A DNA stretch of 64,000 nt, taken from positions 127,598 through 191,597 of the forward strand of contig NZ_LGEC01000126.1 in NCBI RefSeq assembly GCF_001279585.1, in the 5' to 3' direction. Under the pieces are notes generated by a model that had not been told where the DNA came from, did no database searches, and was given only the letters and a program-made list of their open reading frames with translations. The number at the start of each line of letters is the position of its first letter. Within the stretch, counting starts at the first letter, position 1. The stretch is from Nocardiopsis sp. NRRL B-16309 (GTDB lineage Bacteria; Actinomycetota; Actinomycetes; Streptosporangiales; Streptosporangiaceae). The translations under genes were made by a program, and so were the position numbers. Shown here in pieces: positions 1 through 7,479 of this stretch.

Positions 1-2
1 AC

Positions 3-722
3 CGGCGTCTCGCCGAGGCCGCACACGAGCGGGCGGAGGGTGCCGCCGACTCCGGGACCGACGAGTCCGACGCCGACGCCGACGCCGGGTCCGACGCCCG
101 CACCGCTCCCGGTCACGGCTCATCCGACGACGGGGCCTCCGACCTCGCCCCGGTGACGCCGATCACGCGCCGCCGGCGCTCGTTCGGCCTGCCGCAGCTG
201 CTGGTCGCGGCCGCCGCGGCGGTCTTCGTCGTCGGTGGCGGCGCGGCGGTCGTCACCGAGGTCCTCCGCTCCTCCACGGAGAACACCGGAAGCGCCTCGG
301 CGCCCATGGAGGCCTCCGAGGAGGAGGCGCCCCAGGACATGGGGCAGTCCTACCGACCGGAGGTGCTGGCCAGCGAGACGGTCTACACCGACGCGGACCT
401 GGCCGAGCAGGCCGGCGGCGTGCTGGAGACGACCGCCGGGACCGACGCGAACGAGGACGGCGGCCCGGAGGCCCTGTCCGACGACGCGGGCTCGGACCTG
501 GTGGGCGCCGAGGAGTGCGCGGCACGGCTCGACGAGGCCCTCGGCACCCGGGTCACGCTGGTGGACGACGCCTTCTACGGCACCGGCGCCGAGCGCGCGT
601 GGGTGCTGTACGCCCCCGCGGACGACGACCGGGTGGACGTGTACGTCCTCGACCCGCGCTGCGTCCAGGAGGACGACATCACGCGCAGCGTCCTGGCCGA
701 GACGACCGTCGACGCCCGCTGA
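3..722 (+). CDS. Membrane protein, 5' end outside window
   Basis: The reading frame is open from the first complete codon (position 3) to the TGA at 720-722, so the true start lies upstream. The visible part begins with an acidic, Asp/Ser-rich segment, then a basic stretch (ITRRRRSFGL), one membrane helix at about 190-265 (LLVAAAAAVFVVGGGAAVV) and an extracytoplasmic domain of about 150 residues with a Cys pair (near EECAARL and DPRCVQED). In other actinomycetes the gene before trxB is often an anti-sigma or membrane protein next to an ECF sigma gene. That context and the topology (cytoplasmic N-terminus, one helix, outer domain) fit an anti-sigma-like protein, but the diagnostic N-terminal domain is outside the window. 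Function is not assigned. Confidence 0.75.
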   Translation, partial: RRLAEAAHERAEGAADSGTDESDADADAGSDARTAPGHGSSDDGASDLAPVTPITRRRRSFGLPQLLVAAAAAVFVVGGGAAVVTEVLRSSTENTGSASAPMEASEEEAPQDMGQSYRPEVLASETVYTDADLAEQAGGVLETTAGTDANEDGGPEALSDDAGSDLVGAEECAARLDEALGTRVTLVDDAFYGTGAERAWVLYAPADDDRVDVYVLDPRCVQEDDITRSVLAETTVDAR

Positions 723-794
723 CCGTCGACCTGTCGACCTGTCGACCTGTCGGCGTATCGGTGTGTCGACCTGTGGCGATACCGGCGTGTCGAC
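723..794. repeat. Octamer array, NNGTCGAC with 8 bp period
   Basis: Directly after the stop codon come nine consecutive 8 bp units. GTCGAC is perfect at 725, 733, 741, 765 and 789, and the intervening units (749, 757, 773, 781) are degenerate versions in the same 8 bp register. The array lies in a 302 bp gene-free gap before trxB. The rest of the gap is a very GC-rich stretch (about 835-890) and the trxB promoter. Confidence 0.8.
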
Positions 795-928
795 AGCCCC
801 GCCCGTACCCGCGGGTGCGGTGCGACCGCGCTCGCGGCCCCGGTCGGCTCCGGGCCCCGGCGGCTCCCGGGCCCGGGCCCCGCGCCCGCGCATACCCCGC
901 CCCCGTACGCTGGGCGGATGTCCGAAAG

Positions 929-954
929 GGAATGCGGTGCGCCTACCATCGGTT
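929..954 (+). promoter_or_regulatory. SigR-type promoter of trxBA
   Basis: GGAAT at 929-933, exactly 18 bases, then GTT at 952-954. This matches the GGAAT-N18-GTT pattern known for Streptomyces SigR promoters, whose classical target is trxBA. It lies 70 bases before the trxB start. The match is seen in the sequence; the regulation is inferred from the family. Confidence 0.8.
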
Positions 955-1024
955 GTGCTAACCAGATTTCCCCCGAGGTCACACCGGGTGACCAGGACAG
1001 CGACTGTGCGAAGGGCCTACGAGC

Positions 1025-1957
1025 GTGAGTGACGTCCGCAATGTCATCATCATCGGATCCGGGCCAGCCGGGTACACCGCGGCCGTCTACGCCGCGCGCG
1101 CCGAGCTGCGCCCCCTGGTGTTCGAGGGCTCCATCACCGCCGGTGGTGCGCTCATGAACACCACCGATGTCGAGAACTTCCCCGGCTTCCCCGACGGCAT
1201 CATGGGGCCGGACCTCATGGACAACCTGCGCAAGCAGGCCGAGCGCTTCGGCGCCGAACTCGTCCCCGAGGACGTCACCGACGTCGACCTCACCAAGCCG
1301 GTGAAGGAGGTCACGGCCGGCGGTGAGACCTTCCTCGCGCACACCGTCATCCTGGCCACCGGATCGGGCTACCGCGAGCTCGGCATCCCGGGCGAGAAGG
1401 AGCTGTCCGGCCGCGGCACCTCCTGGTGCGCCACGTGCGACGGCTTCTTCTTCCGCGACCAGGACATCGCGGTCGCGGGCGGCGGCGACACCGCCATGGA
1501 GGAGGCCCTCTTCCTCACGCGGTTCGCCAAGTCGGTCACGGTCATCCACCGCCGGGACGAGCTGCGCGCCAGCCGCATCATGGCCGAGCGCGCGCTGGCC
1601 AACGACAAGATCTCGTTCCTGTGGAACACCGAGGTGAAGGAGGTGCTCGGGAAGGAGCGCGTCACGGGCCTCAAGGTGTTCAACAACAAGACCAACGAGA
1701 CGAGCACGCTGGACGTCACCGGCCTGTTCGTCGCGATCGGCCACGACCCGCGGGTCGAGCTGTTCAACAAGCAGATCGAACTGGACGACGAGGGCTACGT
1801 CCGCGTCGACGCCCCCTCCACCCGCACCAACCGCGCGGGCGTGTTCGCGGCGGGCGACGTCGTGGACCACCAGTACCGCCAGGCGATCACGGCCGCCGGC
1901 ACCGGGTGCTCCGCCGCGCTGGACGCCGAGCGCTACCTCGCCGACATGGGCAACTAA
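1025..1957 (+). CDS. trxB: Thioredoxin reductase
   Basis: FAD/NADPH-dependent cytoplasmic enzyme that reduces thioredoxin. The 310-residue protein has the N-terminal FAD-binding motif GSGPAGYTAA (about 11-20), the redox motif CATC (Cys135, Cys138), the NADPH-binding motif GGGDTA (about 153) and a C-terminal FAD motif ending GVFAAGDV. Length is typical. The GTG start follows GAAGG at about 1012. It precedes trxA by 109 bases and both probably belong to one operon driven by the SigR-type promoter at 929, giving induction under thiol oxidation. Confidence 0.97.
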   Translation: MSDVRNVIIIGSGPAGYTAAVYAARAELRPLVFEGSITAGGALMNTTDVENFPGFPDGIMGPDLMDNLRKQAERFGAELVPEDVTDVDLTKPVKEVTAGGETFLAHTVILATGSGYRELGIPGEKELSGRGTSWCATCDGFFFRDQDIAVAGGGDTAMEEALFLTRFAKSVTVIHRRDELRASRIMAERALANDKISFLWNTEVKEVLGKERVTGLKVFNNKTNETSTLDVTGLFVAIGHDPRVELFNKQIELDDEGYVRVDAPSTRTNRAGVFAAGDVVDHQYRQAITAAGTGCSAALDAERYLADMGN

Positions 1958-2066
1958 CCGACCCGGCGCGCTCCCGCCACGCACCGGGGCCGCAGCGGTC
2001 GAGCGCACCAAGGGACACACCCCGAGCTTTCCCCGACGCAACGGTCTCGCCGAACCAAGGAGAACA

Positions 2067-2390
2067 ATGTCCACCGTCAAGCACGTCACCGACGCCACCT
2101 TCAAGGATGACGTCCTGGCCAGCGACAAGCCGGTCCTCGTCGACTTCTGGGCCGACTGGTGCGGCCCCTGCAAGCAGATGGCCCCGGTCCTGGACAAGCT
2201 GGCGGAGGAGTACGGCGACAAGATCGAGATCGTCAAGCTGAACACGGACCAGAACCCGAACACCCCGCGCGACTACAACGTCATGTCCCTGCCGACGATG
2301 AACGTCTACAAGGACGGCGAGGTCGTCAAGCAGATCATCGGCGCCAAGCCGAAGCGCGTCCTGGAGAAGGACCTGGCCGAGTTCCTGTAA
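2067..2390 (+). CDS. trxA: Thioredoxin
   Basis: Small cytoplasmic dithiol protein of 107 residues, substrate of the reductase encoded just upstream. The active site WCGPC is intact (Cys32, Cys35), followed by the cis-proline segment SLPTMNVY. ATG start with a strong ribosome binding site, AAGGAGA, at 2057-2063. The gene ends at an intrinsic terminator (2413-2443). Confidence 0.97.
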   Translation: MSTVKHVTDATFKDDVLASDKPVLVDFWADWCGPCKQMAPVLDKLAEEYGDKIEIVKLNTDQNPNTPRDYNVMSLPTMNVYKDGEVVKQIIGAKPKRVLEKDLAEFL

Positions 2391-2412
2391 CGAGGACCGC
2401 CAGAGCGCACGG

Positions 2413-2443
2413 AAGGCCCCCAGATCCACGTCTGGGGGCCTTT
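2413..2443 (+). terminator. trxBA intrinsic terminator
   Basis: Stem AAGGCCCCCAGA / TCTGGGGGCCTT with a 6-base loop, followed by TTT, 22 bases after the trxA stop. Confidence 0.85.
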
Positions 2444-2502
2444 CACGTGCTCCGCCTCCACCCGGTCGGGTCGCCCCCTCCCAGGCCGCCGAGGGCGACC
2501 AC

Positions 2503-2534
2503 AGGGCCGATGTTTCACGTGAAACATCGGCCCT
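2503..2534. promoter_or_regulatory. parS: parS inside a 32 bp perfect palindrome
   Basis: The 16 bp parS consensus TGTTTCACGTGAAACA lies at 2511-2526 and the flanks extend the symmetry to 32 bp (AGGGCCGA ... TCGGCCCT). It is the ParB loading site near the origin. It sits between the convergent trxA and parB genes, so the transcribed hairpin could also limit read-through. Confidence 0.93.
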
Positions 2535-2656
2535 CGCGTGTGCCCGCCGACCGTCGACGCTCCCGCGCCCGTTCGCCGTGGGCCCGCCGGTCCGCGTCCG
2601 TGCGTCCGTGCGCCCGCCGATCCGCGTGCCGTCGCCGCGCGCGCCCGCCGGGCGAT

Positions 2657-2680
2657 CCGTCGACACGTGGACGTGTCGAC
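2657..2680. repeat. Short octamer array with GTCGAC
   Basis: Three consecutive 8 bp units in register: GTCGAC at 2659, the degenerate GTGGAC at 2667 and GTCGAC at 2675. It lies just after the parB stop in the trxA-parB gap, with a single further GTCGAC at 2553. Same family as the array at 723-794. Confidence 0.6.
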
Positions 2681-2687
2681 AAGGCGA

Positions 2688-3632
2688 TCAACCGATCTGG
2701 GCGATGATCCGCTCGAGGTCCTCCGGCGTCGCGAACTCCACGACGATCTTGCCCTTCTTCTTGCCCATGTCCACCTTCACGGTGGTGTCCAGGCGGTCGG
2801 CGAAGCGGGTCGCCCACTCCTCGACCTGCGGCGGGTTGGGCTCCCTCGCCGCCTTGGCCGCGCGCGGCCGCCGCTCGGCCTCGGGCTCCTCCCTGAGGGA
2901 GATGACCTCCTCCAGGGACCGCACGGACAGGCCCTCCTGCACCACGCGGGCCGCCAGGCGGTCCTGGAGCTCGGGGTCCTCCACCCGCAGCAGTGCCCGC
3001 GCGTGCCCCGCGCTCAGCACCTTCGCCGCCACGCGCGACTGCACCTTCGGCGGCAGGTTCAGCAGGCGCAGGGTGTTGGTGATGTGGGGCCGCGAACGGC
3101 CGACCCGCTGCGCCAGGACGTCGTGGGTCGCCCCGAAGTCGTCCAGCAGCTGCTGGTAGGCGGCCGCCTCCTCCAGGGGGTTGAGCTCCTGCCGGTGCAG
3201 GTTCTCCAAAAGGGCGTCCAGCAGGAGGGCGTCGTCGCTCGTGCTGCGGACGATCGCCGGGATCCGCTCCAGCCCGGCGTCCTTGCTGGCGCGCCAGCGC
3301 CGCTCCCCCATGATGAGCTCGTACCGCGGCTCGTCGCCGTCCTCGATCTTGCGGACCACGACGGGCTGGAGCAGCCCGACCTCCCTGATGGAGTCGCGCA
3401 GCTCCTCCAGCGCCTGGTCGTCGAAGTGGTGACGGGGCTGGCGGGGGTTGCGCGTGATCGCGCCGACCGCCACCTCCTCCAGGTACGTGCCGTCCGACAG
3501 CCCGACGGGCACGGCCTCCTCAACCACCTCGGGTGCGGGGGGCGCGTCACTCTCCGGCACCGCGGAAGCTGTCGGCCCCTGGGGGATGATGGCCCCCAGC
3601 CCCCTGCCCAGTCCGCGCCGCTGTTGGCTCAC
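2688..3632 (-). CDS. parB: Chromosome partitioning protein ParB
   Basis: CTPase and DNA clamp that loads at parS and spreads to form the segregation complex. 314 residues. It begins with the usual basic leader RRGLGRGLGA, has a ParB/Srx domain with the GERRWRA motif (about 110), then a helix-turn-helix region recognising parS (GRSRPHITNTLRLL) and a C-terminal dimerisation segment. A longer frame exists to 3650, but the GTG at 3632 is preferred because CTCCTT at 3639-3644 (AAGGAG on this strand) is 6 bases upstream and the product then starts like other ParB proteins. parA lies 56 bases upstream on the same strand. Confidence 0.97.
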   Translation of the reverse strand: MSQQRRGLGRGLGAIIPQGPTASAVPESDAPPAPEVVEEAVPVGLSDGTYLEEVAVGAITRNPRQPRHHFDDQALEELRDSIREVGLLQPVVVRKIEDGDEPRYELIMGERRWRASKDAGLERIPAIVRSTSDDALLLDALLENLHRQELNPLEEAAAYQQLLDDFGATHDVLAQRVGRSRPHITNTLRLLNLPPKVQSRVAAKVLSAGHARALLRVEDPELQDRLAARVVQEGLSVRSLEEVISLREEPEAERRPRAAKAAREPNPPQVEEWATRFADRLDTTVKVDMGKKKGKIVVEFATPEDLERIIAQIG

Positions 3633-3688
3633 CGGCAACTCCTTCCACACTTCTCGAAAGAACTCCGTCCGGGGTCACCGGACCTGCT

Positions 3689-4645
3689 TCAGCCGTCGAC
3701 CGCGTCCGCCCGGTGCGCGATCTCCCGCGCGGCCTCCAGATAGGCGATCGCGCCCGTGGAGGTCGGGGAGTAGGTCATCACCGACTCGTCGTAGCTGGGC
3801 GCCTCCGACACACGGATACTGCGCGGCACCAGGGTCTCCAGGACCAGGTCGCCGAAGTTGGAGCGCACCTCGTCGACCACCTGCTGTGACAGGTTGGTGC
3901 GGCCGTCGTACATCGTCAGCAGGATGGTACTGACCGCCAGCCCCGGGTTCAGGTGGGCCTGGACGAGCTTCACGTTGTTCAGCAGCTGCCCCAGGCCCTC
4001 CAGCGCGTAGTACTCGCACTGGATCGGGATCATGACCTCGTCGCACGCCACCATCGCGTTGACCGTGAGCAGTCCGAGCGAGGGAGGGCAGTCGATGAGG
4101 ATGTAGTCGAGCTCGGAGGTGTCGTAGGCGGCCAGGGCGCGCTTGAGACGGGACTCGCGCGCGACGAGGGAGACCAGTTCGATCTCGGCGCCCGAGAGGT
4201 GGATGTTGGCGGGAACGCACCACAGGTTCTCGATGTTCGGAACCGGCTTGGCGAGGTTGCGGATCTCCTCGTCCTCGACCAGGCAGTGGTAGATGGAGCT
4301 GATGTCGGGATTGCGCTCCATGCCCAGGGCCGTGGAGGCGTTCCCCTGGGGGTCGAGGTCGATGACGAGGACGCGCTGCCCGTTCATCGCCAGTGCGGCC
4401 GCGATGTTGACGGTCGTCGTGGTCTTGCCGACGCCGCCCTTCTGGTTCGAGACGCTGATCACGCGACAGGACTTGGGGCGGGGCCAGAAGGCCCCGGAGC
4501 CACGCCTGGGCATCGCGGCCTGGGCCGCGTGAGCGAGCGGAGTGTCGGGGACGCCGTCTGTTTCACGTGAAACATCGAGCAGGTCGCCATAGGAGGATGT
4601 TTCACGTGAAACATCGGCTGGATTCTGGGACACGAATGAGTTCAC
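3689..4645 (-). CDS. parA: Chromosome partitioning ATPase ParA (Soj)
   Basis: Walker-type ATPase that moves ParB-parS complexes on the nucleoid. 318 residues. The deviant Walker A motif KGGVGKTT is at 69-76, Walker A-prime around VLVIDLDPQGNAS and Walker B at YILIDCPPS. The GTG start overlaps the rsmG stop (GTGA, 4642-4645), indicating translational coupling. The first 60 residues are an extra leader in which DVSRET occurs twice (11-16 and 24-29). These are the translations of two parS sites embedded in the gene. The leader is unlikely to be catalytic. parB follows after 56 bases. Confidence 0.96.
   Translation of the reverse strand: MNSFVSQNPADVSRETSSYGDLLDVSRETDGVPDTPLAHAAQAAMPRRGSGAFWPRPKSCRVISVSNQKGGVGKTTTTVNIAAALAMNGQRVLVIDLDPQGNASTALGMERNPDISSIYHCLVEDEEIRNLAKPVPNIENLWCVPANIHLSGAEIELVSLVARESRLKRALAAYDTSELDYILIDCPPSLGLLTVNAMVACDEVMIPIQCEYYALEGLGQLLNNVKLVQAHLNPGLAVSTILLTMYDGRTNLSQQVVDEVRSNFGDLVLETLVPRSIRVSEAPSYDESVMTYSPTSTGAIAYLEAAREIAHRADAVDG
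4559..4574. promoter_or_regulatory. parS: parS site inside parA
   Basis: Perfect TGTTTCACGTGAAACA within codons 24-29 of parA. It encodes the second DVSRET of the ParA leader. Confidence 0.95.
4598..4613. promoter_or_regulatory. parS: parS site inside parA
   Basis: Perfect TGTTTCACGTGAAACA within codons 11-16 of parA, 39 bp from the previous site. It encodes the first DVSRET. Confidence 0.95.
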
Positions 4646-5343
4646 CTCTTCCGTCCGCGCTTCTTCTTTCCGCCTCGCGGCGGCGGACCACCCTCGGATG
4701 TCACCGTGACGCGAACGACCGTGGTAGCGGGTTCGACCCTACCGTGGCCGACCCGAATGACGTCGCAGACGCAAGGGCGCAGTTTCGACACGTCTTTCTC
4801 CGCGGCCGCGAGCTCGGCCTCGGCCTGCTCGCCCTTGAGCGCGAGGAGGCTGCCGCCCCTGCGCAGGAGCGGTAGCGCCCACCCCGCGAGCCGGGGCAGC
4901 GGGGCGACCGCGCGGGCGGTCACGAAGTCCGCGAGCAGGTCGCCGCGCACCTCCTCGGCCCTCCCCCGGCGCACCTCCACGTTCGGCAGCTCCAACAGCT
5001 CGACCGCCTCGTTGAGGAAGACCGTCCGTCGCAGGAGGGGCTCCAGGAGCACCATCCGGATGTCGGGACGCAGGAGTCCGAGCACCAGCCCGGGCAGTCC
5101 GGCCCCGGAACCGACGTCGACCACGTGGGCGCCCTCCGGGATCAACTCCTCCACGACGGCGCAGTTGAGGAGATGCCGCTCCCACAGCCGCGGAACCTCG
5201 CGCGGGCCGATGAGGCCGCGCCGGACACCGTCGTCCGCGAGGAGTTCGGCGAAGCGCCGCGCCTTCGGCAAGGAGTCCCCGAACACCGTCTCCGCCTGAT
5301 CGGTCGGAGCGGTCGGAGCGGTCTCCTCAGACCCCGAGGACAT
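4642..5343 (-). CDS. rsmG: 16S rRNA (guanine527-N7)-methyltransferase
   Basis: SAM-dependent methyltransferase (formerly GidB) that methylates G527 of 16S rRNA; loss in other bacteria gives low-level streptomycin resistance. 233 residues with the SAM-binding loop VVDVGSGAGLPGLVL at about 73-87 and the family segment DFVTARAVAPL. The protein ends in a basic tail (GKKKRGRKR). The stop overlaps the parA start by four bases. A 547 bp gene-free gap separates it from khpB upstream. Confidence 0.95.
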   Translation of the reverse strand: MSSGSEETAPTAPTDQAETVFGDSLPKARRFAELLADDGVRRGLIGPREVPRLWERHLLNCAVVEELIPEGAHVVDVGSGAGLPGLVLGLLRPDIRMVLLEPLLRRTVFLNEAVELLELPNVEVRRGRAEEVRGDLLADFVTARAVAPLPRLAGWALPLLRRGGSLLALKGEQAEAELAAAEKDVSKLRPCVCDVIRVGHGRVEPATTVVRVTVTSEGGPPPRGGKKKRGRKR

Positions 5344-5434
5344 CAGTCACCACCTGTCGGAACTCGTCCATCGTTTACTTCGATCGCCAGAGCACGATAC
5401 GCGCCCCCATGATCCTATGCGCGGGTGTCACCAA

Positions 5435-5450
5435 GGTTTCACGTGAAACA
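5435..5450. promoter_or_regulatory. parS: parS site with one mismatch
   Basis: GGTTTCACGTGAAACA, one base different from the consensus at the first position, 92 bases upstream of rsmG in the rsmG-khpB gap. Confidence 0.85.
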
Positions 5451-5501
5451 TCGGCGAACACCACCGCCGTGCCCACAGGGCGCGAAGTCGCCGCGATCCC
5501 C

Positions 5502-5633
5502 GCCGACCCGCGCGGTGGACTTGTCGACCACCTCTGGCGCCTTGTCGACTCCGCCTGCCGCTTTGTCGACTCCCCCTGGCGTCATGTCGACCTCGCGAAC
5601 CGCCATGTCGACTCTGTCCGCCACCAAGTCGAC
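5502..5633. repeat. GTCGAC array with exact 21 bp period
   Basis: GTCGAC occurs at 5523, 5544, 5565, 5586, 5607 and 5628, always 21 bases apart, with a degenerate GCCGAC at 5502 continuing the register. The 15 bases between sites vary but share a pyrimidine/CG-rich pattern. Each 21 bp unit equals two helical turns, so all palindromes face the same side of the DNA. Besides two parS sites and this array, the 5344-5890 gap contains no gene I can support. Confidence 0.9.
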
Positions 5634-5760
5634 ACCGCGCACCGCCATGGCTTTTTGGAGGCCGCTACCCGAATCGCGCACAGAGGGCCGGACAGCAGCG
5701 GCGTCGCGGCGAAGAACGGTCGGCCGGCCCGAACCGCGCACAGGGGCCGGACACAGCGAG

Positions 5761-5800
5761 AGGGGGTGGCGATGTTTCACGTGAAACATCGCCACCCCCT
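5761..5800. promoter_or_regulatory. parS: parS inside a 40 bp perfect palindrome
   Basis: Consensus parS at 5773-5788, with flanks AGGGGGTGGCGA and TCGCCACCCCCT extending it to a perfect 40 bp palindrome. It lies 91 bases after the khpB stop on the minus strand, where such a hairpin would be expected to act as a terminator. Confidence 0.93.
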
Positions 5801-5890
5801 CCGGGAGTGCGTCCTGTCCTGCCCCGCCGAACCTCCGCCGTGCGCCGGTTCGTCGCCGGGCGCCGCGGAGGACGGGAATCCCGCCCCCGA

Positions 5891-6379
5891 CTAGTCGGCG
5901 GGGTGCACGACCACGTAGCGGTTGGGCTCCTCGCCCTCGGACTCGCTCCGCAGACCCGCGGCGGCGACCGCGTCGTGCACGACCTTGCGCTCGAACGGGG
6001 TCATGGGCTCCAGCGGCTCGGTCTCGCCGGTCTCCTTGACCTTCGCCGCGGCCTCGGAACCGATCTTGAAGAGCACCTTGCGGCGCCCCTCGCGGTAGCC
6101 GCCGATGTCGAGCATCAGGCGGCTGCGCTCACCGGTCGCCCGGTGGACGGCCAGCCGGGTCAGCTCCTGGAGCGCCTCCAGGACCTCACCGTTCTCGCCG
6201 ATCAGCTCGTCCAGGGTGGCCCCGACGACCGACACGAGCGCGCGGTCGCCCTCCACGTCCATGTCGATGTCGCCGTCGAAGTCCGCGATGTCGAGGAGTC
6301 CCTCGATGTAGTCCGCGGCGATGTCGCCCTCGTTCTCCAGGGCCTCGACGTCGAACTCGGCCTCAGGCGCGTCAGCCAC
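5891..6379 (-). CDS. khpB: KH/R3H RNA-binding protein (Jag/KhpB)
   Basis: Single-stranded nucleic-acid-binding protein found beside yidC in most Gram-positive bacteria and linked to cell-division control through small RNA or mRNA binding. 162 residues from the chosen start: an acidic leader, a KH-like region containing LIGENGEVLEALQELTRLAV, then an R3H-like region (MTPFERKVVHDAV ... EPNRYVVV). The frame continues to a GTG at 6433, but the GTG at 6379 has GGTGGAG five bases upstream and gives a start like other actinobacterial homologues. It is probably co-transcribed with yidC. Confidence 0.9.
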   Translation of the reverse strand: MADAPEAEFDVEALENEGDIAADYIEGLLDIADFDGDIDMDVEGDRALVSVVGATLDELIGENGEVLEALQELTRLAVHRATGERSRLMLDIGGYREGRRKVLFKIGSEAAAKVKETGETEPLEPMTPFERKVVHDAVAAAGLRSESEGEEPNRYVVVHPAD

Positions 6380-6500
6380 CGCTACTCCACCGCTCTCTTC
6401 CCGTCCCACAGCGAATCTCCTCTGTCCACTCACGCCCTGGCCGTCGCACGCCTCAGGGGCCTTGTCGCCTGCGCACTCGGCAGCCCCGAGCGGAGACCGA

Positions 6501-7451
6501 CTAGTTCGACCCGCTCCCGCCGCGCTTGGAGCGCGACTTCTTCTTGGGCTGCTTACGCTCGATCTTAGGCTGTTCCTTCGGCTCCGGCGTGGATTCTGCG
6601 CCCTTCTTTCGGCCGAGCATGCCCTTGGCCGAACCGTTGGACTGGCCCTTGGCGCCGCTCTTGGCGTCCGCCGTCTCCTCCCCCGGAAGCGGCTGGTTCC
6701 GGTAGAGGAAGTGCTGCTGCACCATGGTCCACACGTTGGAGGTCACCCAGTAGAGGAGCACACCGACGGGCATCGCCAGACCGAAGAGTCCGAAGGCCGG
6801 CGCCAGGTACATCATGATCTTCTGCGTCTGCATCATGGGGTTGTCGGGCATCTGCGCCGTGCTGCGCTTGATGCTCTGCCGCATGGTGAGGAACGTCGTG
6901 AAGCCCATGATCACGCAGGCGAACGCGATGAGGACCTTGGCCATGATCGGGTCGGTGGACCCCAGGGCCAGCAGCTCCTCGGAGGAGCTGTTGAACTGGG
7001 CCGCGATCGGCGCCTGGAAGATCAGCGCCTGCCGCGCGCTGTCGGCCAGCTCCTGGTCGAAGCCGTACCGCGCGTTGCCCTCGGCGACGCTGCGCAGCAC
7101 GCTGAACAGCGCGAAGAAGACCGGCATCTGCAGGAGGAGCGGAAGGCAACCCATGATGGGGTTGGTGCCGCTCTCCTGGTAGATCTTCATGGACTCCTGC
7201 TGCAAGCGCTGCTTGTCGTGCTTGTAGCGCTCCCGAAGCTTCATGATCTTCGGTTGGATGTCCTGCATCTTCCGCTGCGTGTTCATCTGCTTGACGAACA
7301 GCGGAACCATCAGGAGCCGCATCAGTACTGTGAGCAGCACGATGGACAGGCCCCACGCCCACCCGCTGTCAGGGTCCAGGCCGGTGAGGGACAGACCCGT
7401 GTGGATCCAGGCCAACACGTGGCCGACGATGTTGTAAAGCCAGTCGAGCAC
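6501..7451 (-). CDS. yidC: Membrane protein insertase YidC/Oxa1
   Basis: Inserts and folds inner-membrane proteins alone or with SecYEG. 316 residues with about five membrane helices. The first helix is WLYNIVGHVLAWIH, the core begins WGLSIVLLTVLMRLLMVPLF with the conserved groove Arg, and a cytoplasmic coiled loop (KIMKLRERYKHDKQRLQQE) follows. The C-terminal tail is rich in Lys and Arg (KKKSRSKRGGSGSN), as expected for ribosome contact. A longer frame runs to 7655 but the GTG at 7451 has AGGAG eight bases upstream. yidD lies 28 bases upstream. Confidence 0.96.
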   Translation of the reverse strand: MLDWLYNIVGHVLAWIHTGLSLTGLDPDSGWAWGLSIVLLTVLMRLLMVPLFVKQMNTQRKMQDIQPKIMKLRERYKHDKQRLQQESMKIYQESGTNPIMGCLPLLLQMPVFFALFSVLRSVAEGNARYGFDQELADSARQALIFQAPIAAQFNSSSEELLALGSTDPIMAKVLIAFACVIMGFTTFLTMRQSIKRSTAQMPDNPMMQTQKIMMYLAPAFGLFGLAMPVGVLLYWVTSNVWTMVQQHFLYRNQPLPGEETADAKSGAKGQSNGSAKGMLGRKKGAESTPEPKEQPKIERKQPKKKSRSKRGGSGSN

Positions 7452-7479
7452 CGGCCAACTCCTATGTGATTCGGTTCGG

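Noticed and set aside
5502..5633. CRISPR array
   Set aside because: Repeats are 6 bp palindromes every 21 bp, with no 25-37 bp repeats, no spacers of CRISPR length and no cas genes nearby.
5439..5795. Small ORFs starting MFHVKH around parS sites
   Set aside because: MFHVKH is simply the translation of the parS palindrome in one frame; these are not genes.
5409..5894. Plus-strand frame with a repeated VDxxxRx heptad peptide
   Set aside because: The repeat is the translation of the 21 bp GTCGAC array and the frame also reads through parS sites; period conservation is better explained at DNA level. The minus-strand frame has the same pattern.
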